A DNA stretch of 7,572 nucleotides, from assembly GCA_028281075.1 (NCBI GenBank), contig JANQKO010000652.1, positions 1-7,572 of the forward strand. The letters are read 5' to 3'. Below, piece by piece: positions 5,686 through 7,572 of this stretch. Both the position numbers and the translations under genes were made by a program. The notes beneath the pieces were generated by a model, which saw only the letters and a program-made list of their open reading frames with translations, was not told the origin of the DNA and searched no databases. Position 1 is the first letter of the stretch. Each line of letters begins with the position of its first letter. This stretch comes from Alphaproteobacteria bacterium. GTDB lineage: Bacteria > Pseudomonadota > Alphaproteobacteria > GCA-2731375.

Positions 5686-6924
5686 TCATCCTTCGAGCGC
5701 CATGGTGATGGCTTTGCGTTTGCGCCAGGTCCAGAGCCAGATCAGGACGGCGAGGGTGGCGCCGGCGGCGAGCGGCAGGCGCAGGCCGAAGGCTTCGGAG
5801 AGGCTGCCCATGATCAGCGCGCCGGCGGCCGGGCCGCCGATGAAGATGATGCCGTAGAGGCTGAGCACGCGGCCGCGCATGGCGCCGTCGACCGACATCT
5901 GCATCAGCGTCTGCATGGCGACGCCGGTGGCGACCATGGCCATGCCGGCGACGGCGGCCGCCAGCAGGCCGAACGCGAAGTTATCGGTGGCGGTGAAGGC
6001 GATGATCGCCAGCGAGACGAACAGCGCGTTCAGCAGCACCAGCCGGGTCAGGCCGCCGCCGCCGCGCCGGGCCAGCCAGACACCGGTGATCACGGCGCCG
6101 ATGCCGATGGTCGAGCTGAGCATGGCCAGCCCGTCGGCGCCACGGCCGAAGACGTCGGCCGCGAAGCCGGGCATCAACTCGACGAAGGGCCGCACGCCGA
6201 GCGAGACCATGGCGAGCAGCAGCAGCATCGGTCCGATGCCGGGATGCCGCACGGTATAGGCGATGCCCTCGCCGAGCTGCTCCAGCACCGAGGCGCGGCC
6301 GCCGCCGGCGCCGCTCTCGGCCTCGGCGGACAGCCGCAGGCGCGCCAGCGCGACGACGAAGGCGAGGAAGCTGAGCGCGTTGGCGGCGAAGGCCCCGGCG
6401 ACGCCGGTCGTGACGATCAGCAGGCCGGCCACGGCCGGCCCGATGAAGCGCGCCAGGTTGAAGGCGACGGAGTTGATCGCGATCGCCGTCGACAGGTCGT
6501 CGCGCGGCACCAGGCTCGGCATCAGGGCGAGGCGGGCCGGCTGGTTGAAGCCGATGACGACGCCGTTCACCAGGACCAAGAGCGCCAGCAGCTCGACGGT
6601 GATGACGCCGGCCACGGTCAGCGCGAACAGCACTGTGGCCTGAACCAGCGCGATCAGTTGCGTCGCCATCATGATGCGCCGGCGGTTGAAGCGGTCGGCC
6701 AGCACGCCGCCGAATGGCCCGAAGAACACGGCCGGCAGCAGGTCGGCACAGGACACCAGGCCGAGCCAGAAGCCGGACCCGGTCAATTCCCAGGTCAGCC
6801 AGCCGACCGCGATCCGCTGCATCCAGGTGCCGACCAGCGAGATCGCGTTGCCGGTGATATAGATGCGGAAGTTGCGGTGCTGGAACGTGGCGACGACGCC
6901 GCCGAAACCGGAACTGCTCGGCAT
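5686..6924 (-). CDS. MFS transporter, EntS/MFS_3-type
   Basis: A 412-residue inner-membrane transporter of the major facilitator superfamily. The N-terminus TFQHRNFRIYITGNAISLVGTWMQRIAVGWL and the segment QPARLALMPSLVPRDDLSTAIAINSVAFNLARFIGPAVAGLL (about 128-169) are characteristic of the MFS_3 group that includes the enterobactin exporter EntS. The loop motif GGVLADRFNRRR (72-83) lies between helices 2 and 3. A hydrophilic central loop spans about 197-228, and a basic tail (WRKRK, 400-404) ends the protein. Substrate is unknown; relatives export siderophores, drugs or are uncharacterised. The frame extends to 7056, but the extra residues are arginine-rich and overlap the next gene, so the ATG at 6924 just before the conserved core is preferred; its Shine-Dalgarno site is weak. 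It converges on the toxin gene, 15 bp away, without an obvious terminator hairpin. Confidence 0.9.
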   Translation of the reverse strand: MPSSSGFGGVVATFQHRNFRIYITGNAISLVGTWMQRIAVGWLTWELTGSGFWLGLVSCADLLPAVFFGPFGGVLADRFNRRRIMMATQLIALVQATVLFALTVAGVITVELLALLVLVNGVVIGFNQPARLALMPSLVPRDDLSTAIAINSVAFNLARFIGPAVAGLLIVTTGVAGAFAANALSFLAFVVALARLRLSAEAESGAGGGRASVLEQLGEGIAYTVRHPGIGPMLLLLAMVSLGVRPFVELMPGFAADVFGRGADGLAMLSSTIGIGAVITGVWLARRGGGGLTRLVLLNALFVSLAIIAFTATDNFAFGLLAAAVAGMAMVATGVAMQTLMQMSVDGAMRGRVLSLYGIIFIGGPAAGALIMGSLSEAFGLRLPLAAGATLAVLIWLWTWRKRKAITMALEG

Positions 6925-7033
6925 GCCGCCAACCTGCGCCCGAATGGCCGGCAAGGCAAGCCGGCGCCGTCGATTTTTCCGACGTCCCCGGTCTTGCCTA
7001 TACTGCCGTCCGGTGCTGTAGGTGGAGACGGGC
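6925..7033. promoter_or_regulatory. Divergent intergenic region with a probable DUF1636 promoter
   Basis: These 109 bp separate the leftward MFS gene from the rightward DUF1636 gene. On the plus strand TATACT (6999-7004) is a good -10 box, about 30 bases before the ATG at 7034; the -35 region at the matching distance (6976-6981, TTTCCG) is weak. GGTGGAG (7021-7027) is the Shine-Dalgarno site, six bases before that ATG. Two copies of GCCGGC separated by seven bases around 6947-6965 form a short inverted repeat and might be an operator, though such G+C-rich palindromes arise easily here. No clear promoter is seen for the MFS gene. Confidence 0.45.
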
Positions 7034-7435
7034 ATGAACGACGACGCGCGGCACACGCTTTATGTTTGCCGCACCTGTCCGCGCTACGAAAAGCGGCCGC
7101 CGCCGGGCGAGCCCACGGCCGGGCAGGCGCTGGCGGACCGGGTGAAGGCGCTGGCGCGGGACTGGGCCGGACGTGACGCGGTGAATATCCGAGTCATCAC
7201 CTGCCTCGGCGGCTGCCCCGGTCCCTGCAACGTGGCCGTCACCGGACCCGGCAAGACGCGCCTCAGGTTCAGCCGCCTGGGGCCGGCGGACGCGGACGCC
7301 GTCCTGACATTGGCCGAACGCCATCTCGCCAGCCCGGACGGCGAGCTCGGCACGGACGACCTGCCGGACGGCCTGCGCGGCAAGCGGACGGCGCGCACGC
7401 CGCCGCGGATCGTGCCGCCGGCCGGCCAGGGCTGA
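7034..7435 (+). CDS. DUF1636 family predicted metal-binding protein
   Basis: A 133-residue cysteine-rich protein of family DUF1636. The signature is LYVCRTCPR near the start (C12, C15) and VITCLGGCPGPCNVAV in the middle (C57, C61, C65), followed by the usual LGPADADAVLTLAERHL helix (82-98). The layout resembles thioredoxin-like ferredoxins, suggesting that it binds an iron-sulfur cluster or another metal. In other alphaproteobacteria members are often found near cobalamin or CobW-type metal genes, but none are visible here. The last 33 residues are proline- and arginine-rich and probably disordered. A GTG at 7022 is in frame, but it overlaps the Shine-Dalgarno sequence, so the ATG at 7034 is preferred. 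The molecular function of the family is not established to my knowledge. Confidence 0.85.
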   Translation: MNDDARHTLYVCRTCPRYEKRPPPGEPTAGQALADRVKALARDWAGRDAVNIRVITCLGGCPGPCNVAVTGPGKTRLRFSRLGPADADAVLTLAERHLASPDGELGTDDLPDGLRGKRTARTPPRIVPPAGQG

Positions 7436-7572
7436 CACGATCGCGCCGGCGCCTGTGACGGGCATCACTGCCGGAAACGGGGTTAACCGGCACGATCCGC
7501 CGCGAGCGTTGGGACGACAACCAGGTTGAGGGCACCTGTTGAGACCCGTTCGAGGGGGCAGGTCGGTCGCGT
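7436..7572. other. Intergenic end of window, no gene recognised
   Basis: No reading frame here resembles a protein. Short symmetric sequences are present: GCGCCGGCGC (7443-7452), GGTTAACC (7481-7488) and a small CAGGT/ACCTG hairpin (7522-7526, 7534-7538) overlapping two direct copies of GTTGAG (7525-7530, 7538-7543). None is followed by a T-run, so a Rho-independent terminator for the DUF1636 gene is not evident. The region may be the promoter or leader of a gene beyond the window. Confidence 0.4.

Noticed and set aside
7436..7572. A cobalamin riboswitch, considered because DUF1636 genes are often linked to cobalamin genes
   Set aside because: I could not find the conserved B12-box or core sequences on either strand.
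1..7572. CRISPR arrays, insertion sequences, tRNA or rRNA genes
   Set aside because: No regularly spaced repeats, transposase-like proteins, cloverleaf-compatible stretches or rRNA-like sequence were seen.

Overview
This window is a stretch of ordinary-looking bacterial chromosome with very high G+C, strong G/C bias at third codon positions and tightly packed genes. The gene content suggests an alphaproteobacterium, possibly of the Rhodospirillales or Rhizobiales: a tandem-rhodanese sulfurtransferase with a CGGGIAA active-site loop, a DUF1636 protein, a bacterial cytosolic-carboxypeptidase-like M14 peptidase and a Phd/ParE module. That placement is inference from family distribution; no rRNA, tRNA or other lineage marker is present.

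Layout. Positions 1-267 hold no credible gene but contain two hairpin-forming repeats facing each other (42-67 and 101-148). A leftward two-gene operon follows: a sulfurtransferase of the SseA type (2194 to 1310), then a zinc-dependent medium-chain dehydrogenase (1308 to 268) that starts one base after the sulfurtransferase stop. Across a 72-bp divergent intergenic gap, a rightward operon runs MFS transporter (2267-3520), M14 carboxypeptidase with a CCP-type N-domain (3545-4672) and YffB-like ArsC/Spx-fold thiol protein (4686-5033), with gaps of only 24 and 13 bp.

Next is a self-contained type II toxin-antitoxin module: a Phd/YefM-type antitoxin (5118-5378) and a RelE/ParE-type toxin (5380-5670, TTG start). 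It has its own sigma70-like promoter lying inside a nested palindrome in a locally AT-rich patch. A second MFS protein, of the EntS/MFS_3 type (6924 to 5686, leftward), ends 15 bp from the toxin. It is divergent from a small cysteine-rich DUF1636 protein (7034-7435). The last 137 bp carry no gene that I can recognise.

How the genes may work together. The two divergent operons around 2230 combine sulfur/thiol chemistry (sulfurtransferase, YffB-like protein) with transport and peptide trimming (MFS, carboxypeptidase). A link to thiol-containing peptides or amino-acid-derived sulfur is conceivable but is only inference. I do not see a clear undescribed defence or mobile system. The most distinctive signals are the toxin-antitoxin operator/promoter architecture, the transporter-carboxypeptidase-thiol protein operon, and the paired repeats at the left end.
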